64,000 nt of DNA, from contig OZ024933.1 of assembly GCA_964017235.1 (NCBI GenBank), positions 56,092,255-56,156,254 of the forward strand. Reading direction: 5' to 3'. The notes under the pieces are model-generated. The model saw only the letters and a program-made list of their open reading frames with translations, was not told where the DNA came from and made no database searches. The stretch comes from Sabellastarte sp. h YS-2021. Lineage: Eukaryota > Annelida > Polychaeta > Sabellida > Sabellidae. Both the position numbers and the translations under genes were made by a program. Below, one piece after another: positions 35,464 to 48,161 of this stretch; within the stretch, counting starts at the first letter, position 1, and the number at the start of each line of letters is the position of its first letter.

Positions 35464-38315
35464 TGTTGATTAAAAATAACAATTATGGAGCAACAGAAAA
35501 TACTCAAATAAGCACTTAGGTGACAAAGCTAATGTATTAGATGGTCATAAATAAACAAAAAAGTGTCATTGATTTTTATGATCAGTTTATATAGTGGGGC
35601 TGTTAGAGGCCAAAATAAGTCAAAATATGACCTTCTAAGATCCCCAAGAGAGAGAGTTTGCTTGTATTCTGCCTTACCTCAAACTGTCAATACTCAGTGA
35701 TGAATATTAACTATTCTGGTATTAATGCAACAGTTAAAAGACCAAACCAGCACTCAATCTAACAATCTCAAACTGGCAAATTTATGGAAATTGTTTAATT
35801 TAGTCATAAATAAACAAAAACTGTCATTGATTTTCATGATGAATTCATATACTGGGGGCGTTAGAGGACATAATTAGACCAAATATGACCTTCTAAGAGC
35901 CCCAAGAAAGAGCATATTTGTATTCTTCCTAACCTCAGACTAATAATACCCAGTGATGAACATTAACTATTTTTGTATTTATGGAAAAGTTAAAAGACCA
36001 AACCAGCACTCAATGAAATTAGTTGATACCTTGCGAGTTTTGAATCCACAAAAATGGAAATTTACTTATTGTACTAGAGTAGATTGTTAAAATATAAAGG
36101 CCAGATTTATTTGTTGGGACCCAAGACATTCATGCTACAGTTACAGAATATTACTGGTGTTATGGTTATAGATCTGACTATTAATTACAAGTAAACATCT
36201 CTGAATCTGGAAGTGTCCAGTGCCCCGGGTGAGAGTTTGCTGGTATTCTTCCTAACATCAGACTGTCAATGCCAAATGACAGATATTAAATCTTCCCAGT
36301 AAGCAAACTCAAGCTGTTACATATAGACTAAAACTACTTAGAGGTTTTGCGTTTTTATGACCAAGTATTATGATGGGGCTGTTTGATGCTATAAGTGCAT
36401 AAAGTACTTAAAAAAAGCTAGGAAACTCTAGCTGTGACAAGTAGGCTAAAACTACAGAGAAGTTGTAGCTTTTTATGACCAAGTGTTATGACGGAGCTGT
36501 TAGATGCTATAAGTGCATAAAATTGACATCTTAAGCGCAAGTATATTTTCTAGGTATGCTATTTACCCACAACCCATCAAGGCCTGTTGATTAAAAATAA
36601 CAATTATGGAGCAACAGAAAATACTCAAATAAGCACTTAGGTGACAAAGCTAATGTATTAGATGGTCATAAATAAACAAAAAAAGTCATTGATTTTTATG
36701 ATCAGTTTATATAGTGGGGCTGTTAGAGGCCAAAATAAGTCAAAATATGACCTTCTAAGATCCCCAAGAGAGAGAGTTTGCTTGTATTCTGCCTTACCTC
36801 AAACTGTCAATACTCAGTGATGAATATTAACCATTGTGGTATTAATGCAACAGTTAAAAGACCAAACCAGCACTCAATCTAACAATCTCAAACTGGCAAA
36901 TTTATGGAAATTGTTTAATTTAGTCATAAATAAACAAAAACTGTCATTGATTTTCATGATGAATTCATATACTGGGGGCGTTAGAGGACATAATTAGACC
37001 AAATATGACCTTCTAAGAGCCCCAAGAAAGAGCATATTTGTATTCATCCTAACCTCAGACTATTAATACCCAGTGATGAACATTAACTATTTTTGTATTT
37101 ATGGAAAAGTTAAAAGACCAAACCAGCACTCAATGAAATTAGTTGATACCTTGCGAGTTTTGAATCCACAAAAATGGAAATTTACTTATTGTACTAGAGT
37201 AGATTGTAAAAATATAAAGGCCAGATTTATTTGTTGTGACCCAAGACATTCATGCTACAGTTACAGAATATTACTGGTGTTATGGTTATAGATCTGACTA
37301 TTAATTACAAGTAAACATCTCTGCATCTGGAAGTGTCCAGTGCCCGGGGTGAGAGTTTGCTGGTATTCTTCCTAACATCAGACAGTCAATGCCAAATGAC
37401 AGATATTAAATCTTCCCAGTAAGCAAACTCAAGCTGTTACAAATAGACTAAAACTACTTAGAGGTTTTGCGTTTTTATGACCAAGTATTATGATGGGGCT
37501 GTTTGATGCTATAAGTGCATAAAATGACCTCCTAAGCCCAGGTATATTTTGCAAGTACGCTATTTACCCACAATCCATCAAGGCCTGTTGATTAATAATA
37601 ACAATTATGGAGCAACAGAAAATATCCAAATAAGCCCTTAGGTGACAAAGCTAATGTATTAGATGGTCCTAAATAAACAAAAAAAATGTGATTGAATTTT
37701 ATGATCAGTTTATATAGTGGGGCTGTTAGAGGCCAAAATGAGTCAAAATATGACCTTCTAAGATCCCCAAGAGACAGTTTGCTTGTATTCTGCCTAACCT
37801 GAGTGATGAATATTAACAATTCTGGAATTAATGCAACAGTTAAAAGACCAAACCAGCACTTAATCTAACAATATGAAGCTGGCAAATTTATGGAAATTAT
37901 GGAATTAGCTGATACTTATTGTACTAGAGTAGTCTATTAAAATGTGAAGGTCATATTTATTTTTTGTGACCCCAGATATTCATGCTACAATTACAGAATA
38001 TTACTGGTGTTATGGTTATAGATCTGACTATTAATTACAAGTAAACATCTCTGAAGCTGTAAGTGTCTAGCACCCCGGGAGAGAGTTTACTGGTATTCTG
38101 CCTAACATCAGACTGTCAATGACCAATAATTAATATTTAATATCCCCAGCTAGGAAACTCTAGCTGTGACAAGTAGGCTAAACTACGGAGAAGTTGTAGC
38201 TTTTTATGACCAAGTGTTATGACGGAGCTGTTAGATACTATAAGTGCATAAAATTGACATCTTAAGCGCAAGTATATTTTCTAGGTATGCTATTTACCCA
38301 CAACCCATCAAGGCC
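35464..38315. repeat. 2852 bp trimer copy 3 (A' 35464-36584, A 36585-37585, B 37586-38315)
   Basis: Same structure and markers as copy 2: junction 12-mer at 36404, ttgggacccaag near 36114, cagacagtcaatg near 37380, atatgaagctgg near 37870, gctacaattacag near 37984. It differs at the tatttatggaaaag site near 37096. Confidence 0.94.
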
Positions 38316-41176
38316 TGTTGATTAAAAATAACAATTATGGAGCAACAGAAAATACTCAAATAAGCACTTAGGTGACAAAGCTAATGTATTAGATGGTCAT
38401 AAATAAACAAAAAAGTGTCATTGATTTTTATGATCAGTTTATATAGTGGGGCTGTTAGAGGCCAAAATAAGTCAAAATATGACCTTCTAAGATCCCCAAG
38501 AGAGAGAGTTTGCTTGTATTCTGCCTTACCTCAAACTGTCAATACTCAGTGATGAATATTAACTATTCTGGTATTAATGCAACAGTTAAAAGACCAAACC
38601 AGCACTCAATCTAACAATCTCAAACTGGCAAATTTATGGAAATTGTTTAATTTAGTCATAAATAAACAAAAACTGTCATTGATTTTCATGATGAATTCAT
38701 ATACTGGGGGCGTTAGAGGACATAATTAGACCAAATATGACCTTCTAAGAGCCCCAAGAAAGAGCATATTTGTATTCTTCCTAACCTCAGACTAATAATA
38801 CCCAGTGATGAACATTAACTATTTTTGTATTTATGGAAAAGTTAAAAGACCAAACCAGCACTCAATGAAATTAGTTGATACCTTGCGAGTTTTGAATCCA
38901 CAAAAATGGAAATTTACTTATTGTACTAGAGTAGATTGTTAAAATATAAAGGCCAGATTTATTTGTTGGGACCCAAGACATTCATGCTACAGTTACAGAA
39001 TATTACTGGTGTTATGGTTATAGATCTGACTATTAATTACAAGTAAACATCTCTGAATCTGGAAGTGTCCAGTGCCCCGGGTGAGAGTTTGCTGGTATTC
39101 TTCCTAACATCAGACTGTCAATGCCAAATGACAGATATTAAATCTTCCCAGTAAGCAAACTCAAGCTGTTACATATAGACTAAAACTACTTAGAGGTTTT
39201 GCGTTTTTATGACCAAGTATTATGATGGGGCTGTTTGATGCTATAAGTGCATAAAGTACTTAAAAAAAGCTAGGAAACTCTAGCTGTGACAAGTAGGCTA
39301 AAACTACAGAGAAGTTGTAGCTTTTTATGACCAAGTGTTATGACGGAGCTGTTAGATGCTATAAGTGCATAAAATTGACATCTTAAGCGCAAGTATATTT
39401 TCTAGGTATGCTATTTACCCACAACCCATCAAGGCCTGTTGATTAAAAATAACAATTATGGAGCAACAGAAAATACTCAAATAAGCACTTAGGTGACAAA
39501 GCTAATGTATTAGATGGTCATAAATAAACAAAAAAAGTCATTGATTTTTATGATCAGTTTATATAGTGGGGCTGTTAGAGGCCAAAATAAGTCAAAATAT
39601 GACCTTCTAAGATCCCCAAGAGAGAGAGTTTGCTTGTATTCTGCCTTACCTCAAACTGTCAATACTCAGTGATGAATATTAACCATTGTGGTATTAATGC
39701 AACAGTTAAAAGACCAAACCAGCACTCAATCTAACAATCTCAAACTGGCAAATTTATGGAAATTGTTTAATTTAGTCATAAATAAACAAAAACTGTCATT
39801 GATTTTCATGATGAATTCATATACTGGGGGCGTTAGAGGACATAATTAGACCAAATATGACCTTCTAAGAGCCCCAAGAAAGAGCATATTTGTATTCATC
39901 CTAACCTCAGACTATTAATACCCAGTGATGAACATTAACTATTTTTGTATTTATTGAAAAGTTAAAAGACCAAACCAGCACTCAATGAAATTAGTTGATA
40001 CCTTGCGAGTTTTGAATCCACAAAAATGGAAATTTACTTATTGTACTAGAGTAGATTGTAAAAATATAAAGGCCAGATTTATTTGTTGTGACCCAAGACA
40101 TTCATGCTACAGTTACAGAATATTACTGGTGTTATGGTTATAGATCTGACTATTAATTACAAGTAAACATCTCTGCATCTGGAAGTGTCCAGTGCCAGGG
40201 GTGAGAGTTTGCTGGTATTCTTCCTAACATCAGACAGTCAATGCCAAATGACAGATATTAAATCTTCCCAGTAAGCAAACTCAAGCTGTTACAAATAGAC
40301 TAAAACTACTTAGAGGTTTTGCGTTTTTATGACCAAGTATTATGATAGGGCTGTTTGATGCTATAAGTGCATAAAATGACCTCCTAAGCCCAGGTATATT
40401 TTGCAAGTACGCTATTTACCCACAATCCATCAAGGCCTGTTGATTAATAATAACAATTATGGAGCAACAGAAAATATCCAAATAAGCCCTTAGGTGACAA
40501 AGCTAATGTATTAGATGGTCCTAAATAAACAAAAAAAATGTCATTGAATTTTATGATCAGTTTATATAGTGGGGCTGTTAGAGGCCAAAATGAGTCAAAA
40601 TATGACCTTCTAAGATCCCCAAGAGACAGTTTGCTTGTATTCTGCCTAACCTGAGACTGTCAATACTCAGTGATGAATATTAACAATTCTGGAATTAATG
40701 CAACAGTTAAAAGACCAAACCAGCACTTAATCTAACAATCTGAAGCTGGCAAATTTATGGAAATTATGGAATTAGCTGATACTTATTGTACTAGAGTAGT
40801 CTATTAAAATGTGAAGGTCATATTTATTTTTCATGACCCCAGATATTCATGCTACAGTTACAGAATATTACTGGTGTTATGGTTATAGATCTGACTATTA
40901 ATTACAAGTAAACATCTCTGAAGCTGTAAGTGTCTAGCACCCCGGGAGAGAGTTTACTGGTATTCTGCCTAACATCAGACTGTCAATGACCAATAATTAA
41001 TATCCCCAGCTAGGAAACTCTAGCTGTGACAAGTAGGCTAAAACTACGGAGAAGTTGTAGCTTTTTATGACCAAGTGTTATGACGGAGCTGTTAGATACT
41101 ATAAGTGCATAAAATTGACATCTTAAGCGCAAGTATATTGTCTAGGTATGCTATTTACCCACAACCCATCAAGGCC
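38316..41176. repeat. 2852 bp trimer copy 4 with a replaced B (A' 38316-39436, A 39437-40437, B 40438-41176)
   Basis: A' and A match copies 2-3, except gtgccaggggtgag near 40192 and gataggg near 40344. The B is 739 bp: it lacks the 15 bp deletion but has lost 7 bp (attaatatcccc near 40996) and has tttttcatgacc near 40829 and tattgtctagg near 41137. These last markers recur at 52650-53388, so the HOR ended by exchange with a different B lineage. Confidence 0.93.
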
Positions 41177-42923
41177 TGTTGATTAAAAATAACAATTATG
41201 GAGCAACAGAAAATACTCAAATAAGCACTTAGGTGACAAAGCTAATGTATTAGATGGTCATAAATAAACAAAAAAATGTCATTGACTTTTATGATCAGTT
41301 TATATAGTGGGGCTGTTAGAGGCCAAAATAAGTCAAAATATGACCTTATAAGATCCCCAAGAGAGAGAGTTTGCTTGTATTCTGCCTTACCTCAAACTGT
41401 CAATACTCAATGATGAATATTAACTATTCTGGTATTAATGCAACAGTTAAAAGACCAAACCAGCACTCAATCTAACAATCTCAAACTGGCAAATTTATGG
41501 AAATTGTTTAATTTAGTCATAAATAAACAAAAACTGTCATTGATTTTCATGATGAATTCATATACTGGGGGCGTTAGAGGACATAATTAGACCAAATATG
41601 ACCTTCTAAGAGCCCCAAGAAAGAACATATTTGTATTCTTCCTAACCTCAGACTATTAATACCCAGTGATGAACATTAACTATTTTTGTATTTATGGAAA
41701 AGTTAAAAGACCAAACCAGCACTCAATGAAATTAGTTGATACCTTGAGAGTTTTGAATCTGCAAAAATGGAAATTTACTTATTGTACTAGAGTAGATTGT
41801 AAAAATATAAAGGCCAGATTTATTTGTTGTGACCCAAGACATTCATGCTACAGTTACAGAATATTACTGGTGTTGTGGTTATAGATCTGACTATTAATTA
41901 CAAGTAACATCTCTGAATCTGGAAGTGTCCAGTGCCCCGGGTGAGAGTTTGCTGGTATTCTTCCTAACATCAGCCTGTCAATGCCAAATGACAGATATTA
42001 AATCTTCCCAGTAAGCAAACTCAAGCTGTTACAAATAGACTAAAACTACTTAGAGGTTTTGTGTTTTTATGACCAAGTATTATGATGGGGCTGTTTGATG
42101 CTATAAGTGCATAAAATGACCTCCTAAGCCCAGGTATATTTTGCAAGTACGCTATTTACCCACAATCCATCAAGGCCTGTTGATTAATAATAACAATTAT
42201 GGAGCAACAGAAAATATCCAAATAAGCCCTTAGGTGACAAAGCTAATGTATTAGATGGTCCTAAATAAACAAAAAAAATGTCATTGAATTTTATGATCAG
42301 TTTATATAGTGGGGCTGTTAGAGGCCAAAATGAGTCAAAATATGACCTTCTAAGATCCCCAAGAGACAGTTTGCTTGTATTCTGCCTAACCTGAGACTGT
42401 CAATACTCAGTGATGAATATTAACAATTCTGGAATTAATGCAACAGTTAAAAGACCAAACCAGCACTTAATCTAACAATCTGAAGCTGGCAAATTTATGG
42501 AAATTATGGAATTAGCTGATACTTATTGTACTAGAGTAGTCTATTAAAATGTGAAGGTCATATTTATTTTTTGTGACCCCAGATATTCATGCTACAGTTA
42601 CAGAATATTACTGGTGTTATGGTTATAGATCTGACTATTAATTACAAGTAAACATCTCTGAAGCTGTAAGTGTCTAGCACCCCGGGAGAGAGTTTACTGG
42701 TATTCTGCCTAACATCAGACTGTCCATGACCAATAATTAATATTTAATATCCCCAGCTAGGAAACTCTAGCTGTGACAAGTAGGCTAAAACTATGGAGAA
42801 GTTGTAGCTTTTTATGACCAAGTGTTATGACGGAGCTGTTAGATGCTATAAGTGCATAAAATTGACATCTTAAGCGCAAGTATATTTTCTAGGTATGCTA
42901 TTTACCCACAACCCATCAAGGCC
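41177..42923. repeat. A-B dimer (A 41177-42177, B 42178-42923)
   Basis: A has caatactcaatgatg near 41401 and aaagaacatatttg near 41620, both shared with 53389 onward, plus a tail with tgttgtggttatag near 41872, caagtaacatctctg (one A lost) near 41900 and cagcctgtcaatg near 41973. The tail set reappears in the A units at 55137 and 56884. B has tgtccatgacc near 42721. Confidence 0.94.
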
Positions 42924-44669
42924 TGTTGATTAAAAATAACAATTATGGAGCAACAGAAAATACTCAAATAAGCACTTAGGTGATAAAGCTAATGTATTAG
43001 ATGGTCATAAATAAACAAAAAAATGTCATTGATTTTTATGATCAGTTTATATAGTAGGGCTGTTAGAGGCCAAAATAAGTCAAAATATGACCTTCTAAGA
43101 TCCCCAAGAGAGAGAGTTTGCTTGTATTCTGCCTTACCTCAAACTGGCAATACTCAGTGATGAATATTAACTATTCTGGTATTAATGCAACAGTTAAAAG
43201 ACCAAACCAGCACTCAATCTAACAATCTCAAACTGGCAAATTTATGGAAATTGTTTAATTTAGTCATAAATAAACAAAAACGGTCATTGATTTTCATGAT
43301 GAATTCATATACTGGGGGCGTTAGAGGACATAATTAGACCAAATATGACCTTCTAAGAGCCCCAAGAAAGAGCATACTTGTATTCTTCCTAACCTCAGAC
43401 TATTAATACCCAGTGATGAACATTAACTATTTTTGTATTTATGGAAAAGTTAAAAGACCAAACCAGCACTCAATAAAATTAGTTGATACCTTGCGAGTTT
43501 TGAATCCGCAAAAATGGAAATTTACTTATTGTACTAGAGTAGATTGTTAAAATATAAAGGCCAGATTTATTTGTTGTGAGCCAAGACCTTCATGCTACAG
43601 TTACAGAATATTACTGGTGTTATGGTTATAGATCTGACTATTAATTACAAGTAAACAGCTCTGAATCTGGAAGTGTCCAGTGCCCCGGGTGAGAGTTTCC
43701 TGGCATTCTTCCTAACATCAGACTGTCAATGCCAAATGACAGAAATTAAATCTTCCCAGTAAGCAAACTCAAGCTGTTACAAATAGACTAAAACTACTTA
43801 GAGGTTTTGCGTTTTTATGACCAAGTATTATGATGGGGCTGTTTGATGCTATAAGTGCATAAAATGACCTCCTAAGCCCAGGCATTTTGCAAGTATGCTA
43901 TTTACCCACAATCCATCAAGGCCTGTTGATTAATAATAACAATTATGGAGCAACAGAAAATATCCAAATAAGCCCTTAGGTGACAAAGCTAATGTATTAG
44001 ATGGTCCTAAATAAACAAAAAAAATGTCATTGAATTTTATGATCAGTTTATATAGTGGGGCTGTTAGAGGCCAAAATGAGTCAAAATATGACCTTCTAAG
44101 ATCCCCAAGAGACAGTTTGCTTGTATTCTGCCTAACCTGAGACTGTCAATACTCAGTGATGAATATTAACAATTCTGGAATTAATGCAACAGTTAAAAGA
44201 CCAAACCAGCACTTAATCTAACAATCTGAAGCTGGCAAATTTATGGAAATTATGGAATTAGCTGATACTTATTGTACTAGAGTAGTCTATTAAAATGTGA
44301 AGGTCATATTTATTTTTTGTGACCCCAGATATTCATGCTACAGTTACAGAATATTACTGGTGTTATGGTTATAGATCTGACTATTAATTACAAGTAAACA
44401 TCTCTGAAGCTGTAAGTGTCTAGCACCCTGGGAGAGAGTTTACTGGTATTTTGCCGAACATCAGACTGTCAATGACCAATAATTAATATTTAATATCCCC
44501 AGCTAGGTAACTCTAGCTGTGACAAGTAGGCTAAAACTATGGAGAAGTTGTAGCTTTTTATGACCAAGTGTTATGACGGAGCTGTTAGATGCTATAAGTG
44601 CATAAAATTGACATCTTAAGCGCAAGTATATTTTCTAGGTATGCTATTTACCCACAACCCATCAAGGCC
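42924..44669. repeat. 1746 bp dimer copy 1 (A 42924-43923, B 43924-44669)
   Basis: Subgroup markers in A: ggtgataaagc, tagtagggctg, aaactggcaatac, aaaacggtcattg, actcaataaaatt, tgtgagccaagacc, tttcctggcattc, and cccaggcattttgc with 2 bp lost. B has tttgccgaacatc and aggtaactctag. Private: taaacagctctg near 43651, agaaattaaa near 43741, caccctggg near 44425. Confidence 0.95.
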
Positions 44670-46415
44670 TGTTGATTAAAAATAACAATTATGGAGCAAC
44701 AGAAAATACTCAAATAAGCACTTAGGTGATAAAGCTAATGTATTAGATGGTCATAAATAAACAAAAAAATGTCATTGATTTTTATGATCAGTTTATACAG
44801 TAGGGCTGTTAGAGGCCAAAATAAGTCAAAATATGACCTTCTAAGATCCCCAAGAGAGAGAGTTTGCTTGTATTCTGCCTTACCTCAAACTGGCAATACT
44901 CAGTGATGAATATTAACTATTCTGGTATTAATGCAACAGTTAAAAGACCAAACCAGCACTCAATCTAACAATCTCAAACTGGCAAATTTATGGAAATTGT
45001 TTAATTTAGTCATAAATAAACAAAAACGGTCATTGATTTTCATGATGAATTCATATACTGGGGGCGTTAGAGGACATAATTAGACCAAATATGACCTTCT
45101 AAGAGCCCCAAGAAAGAGCATACTTGTATTCTTCCTAACCTCAGACTATTAATACCCAGTGATGAACATTAACTATTTTTGTATTTATGGAAAAGTTAAA
45201 AGACCAAACCAGCACTCAATAAAATTAGTTGATACCTTGCGAGTTTTGAATCCGCAAAAATGGAAATTTACTTATTGTACTAGAGTAGATTGTTAAAATA
45301 TAAAGGCCAGATTTATTTGTTGTGAGCCAAGACCTTCATGCTACAGTTACAGAATATTACTGGTGTTATGGTTATAGATCTGACTATTAATTACAAGTAA
45401 ACATCTCTGAATCTGGAAGTGTCCAGTGCCCCGGGTGAGAGTTTCCTGGCATTCTTCCTAACATCAGACTGTCAATGCCAAATGACAGATATTAAATCTT
45501 CCCAGTAAGCAAACTCAAGCTGTTACAAATAGACTAAAACTACTTAGAGGTTTTGCGTTTTTATGACCAAGTATTATGATGGGGCTGTTTGATGCTATAA
45601 GTGCATAAAATGACCTCCTAAGCCCAGGCATTTTGCAAGTATGCTATTTACCCACAATCCATCAAGGCCTGTTGATTAATAATAACAATTATGGAGCAAC
45701 AGAAAATATCCAAATAAGCCCTTAGGTGACAAAGCTAATGTATTAGATGGTCCTAAATAAACAAAAAAAATGTCATTGAATTTTATGATCAGTTTATATA
45801 GTGGGGCTGTTAGAGGCCAAAATGAGTCAAAATATGACCTTCTAAGATCCCCAAGAGACAGTTTGCTTGTATTCTGCCTAACCTGAGACTGTCAATACTC
45901 AGTGATGAATATTAACAATTCTGGAATTAATGCAACAGTTAAAAGACCAAACCAGCACTTAATCTAACAATCTGAAGCTGGCAAATTTATGGAAATTATG
46001 GAATTAGCTGATACTTATTGTACTAGAGTAGTCTATTAAAATGTGAAGGTCATATTTATTTTTTGTGACCCCAGATATTCATGCTACAGTTACAGAATAT
46101 TACTGGTGTTATGGTTATAGATCTGACTATTAATTACAAGTAAACATCTCTGAAGCTGTAAGTGTCTAGCACCCCGGGAGAGAGTTTACTGGTATTCTGC
46201 CGAACATCAGACTGTCAATGACCAATAATTAATATTTAATATCCCCAGCTAGGTAACTCTAGCTGTGACAAGTAGGCTAAAACTATGGAGAAGTTGTAGC
46301 TTTTTATGACCAAGTGTTATGACGGAGCTGTTAGATGCTATAAGTGCATAAAATTGACATCTTAAGCGCAAGTATATTTTCTAGGTATGCTATTTACCCA
46401 CAACCCATCAAGGCC
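44670..46415. repeat. 1746 bp dimer copy 2 (A 44670-45669, B 45670-46415)
   Basis: Same marker set as copy 1, with tttatacagtaggg near 44792 as a private change. B restores caccccggg near 46170. Confidence 0.95.
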
Positions 46416-48161
46416 TGTTGATTAAAAATAACAATTATGGAGCAACAGAAAATACTCAAATAAGCACTTAGGTGATAAAGCTAATGTATTAGATGGTCAT
46501 AAATAAACAAAAAAATGTCATTGATTTTTATGATCAGTTTATATAGTAGGGCTGTTAGAGGCCAAAATAAGTCAAAATATGACCTTCTAAGATCCCCAAG
46601 AGAGAGAGTTTGCTTGTATTCTGCCTTACCTCAAACTGGCAATACTCAGTGATGAATATTAACTATTCTGGTATTAATGCAACAGTTAAAAGACCAAACC
46701 AGCACTCAATCTAACAATCTCAAACTGGCAAATTTATGGAAATTGTTTAATTTAGTCATAAATAAACAAAAACGGTCATTGATTTTCATGATGAATTCAT
46801 ATACTGGGGGCGTTAGAGGACATAATTAGACCAAATATGACCTTCTAAGAGCCCCAAGAAAGAGCATACTTGTATTCTTCCTAACCTCAGACTATTAATA
46901 CCCAGTGATGAACATTAACTATTTTTGTATTTATGGAAAAGTTAAAAGACCAAACCAGCACTCAATAAAATTAGTTGATACCTTGCGAGTTTTGAATCCG
47001 CAAGAATGGAAATTTACTTATTGTACTAGAGTAGATTGTTAAAATATAAAGGCCAGATTTATTTGTTGTGAGCCAAGACCTTCATGCTACAGTTACAGAA
47101 TATTACTGGTGTTATGGTTATAGATCTGACTATTAATTACAAGTAAACATCTCTGAATCTGGAAGTGTCCAGTGCCCCGGGTGAGAGTTTCCTGGCATTC
47201 TTCCTAACATCAGACAGTCAATGCCAAATGACAGATATTAAATCTTCCCAGTAAGCAAACTCAAGCTGTTACAAATAGACTAAAACTACTTAGAGGTTTT
47301 GCGTTTTTATGACCAAGTATTATGATGGGGCTGTTTGATGCTATAAGTGCATAAAATGACCTCCTAAGCCCAGGCATTTTGCAAGTATGCTATTTACCCA
47401 CAATCCATCAAGGCCTGTTGATTAATAATAACAATTATGGAGCAACAGAAAATATCCAAATAAGCCCTTAGGTGACAAAGCTAATGTATTAGATGGTCCT
47501 AAATAAACAAAAAAAATGTCATTGAATTTTATGATCAGTTTATATAGTGGGGCTGTTAGAGGCCAAAATGAGTCAAAATATGACCTTCTAAGATCCCCAA
47601 GAGACAGTTTGCTTGTATTCTGCCTAACCTGAGACTGTCAATACTCAGTGATGAATATTAACAATTCTGGAATTAATGCAACAGTTAAAAGACCAAACCA
47701 GCACTTAATCTAACAATCTGAAGCTGGCAAATTTATGGAAATTATGGAATTAGCTGATACTTATTGTACTAGAGTAGTCTATTAAAATGTGAAGGTCATA
47801 TTTATTTTTTGTGACCCCAGATATTCATGCTACAGTTACAGAATATTACTGGTGTTATGGTTATAGATCTGACTATCAATTACAAGTAAACATCTCTGAA
47901 GCTATAAGTGTCTAGCACCCCGGGAGAGAGTTTACTGGTATTCTGCCGAACATCAGACTGTCAATGACCAATAATTAATATTTAATATCCCCAGCTAGGA
48001 AACTCTAGCTGTGACAAGTAGGCTAAAACTATGGAGAAGTTGTAGCTTTTTATGACCAAGTGTTATGACGGAGCTGTTAGATGCTATAAGTGCATAAAAT
48101 TGACATCTTAAGCGCAAGTATATTTTCTAGGTATGCTATTTACCCACAACCCATCAAGGCC
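46416..48161. repeat. 1746 bp dimer copy 3 (A 46416-47415, B 47416-48161)
   Basis: Same marker set. Private: ccgcaagaatgg near 46998, cagacagtcaatg near 47211, gactatcaattac near 47871 and gctataagtg near 47901. B has aggaaactctag, not aggtaactctag. Confidence 0.95.

Larger units (their letters stand above)
29031..41176. repeat. Block III: trimer HOR A' / A / B with an exact 2852 bp period
   Basis: The block opens with a linking B (29031-29759), then trimers start at 29760, 32612, 35464 and 38316, each exactly 2852 bp apart. Each holds a hybrid A' (1121 bp), an A (1001 bp) and a B with a 15 bp deletion (730 bp). Only the B at the end of the fourth trimer (40438-41176) is replaced by another B form. 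Copies 2, 3 and most of 4 differ by only a handful of bases, so the amplification looks recent. Confidence 0.95.
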
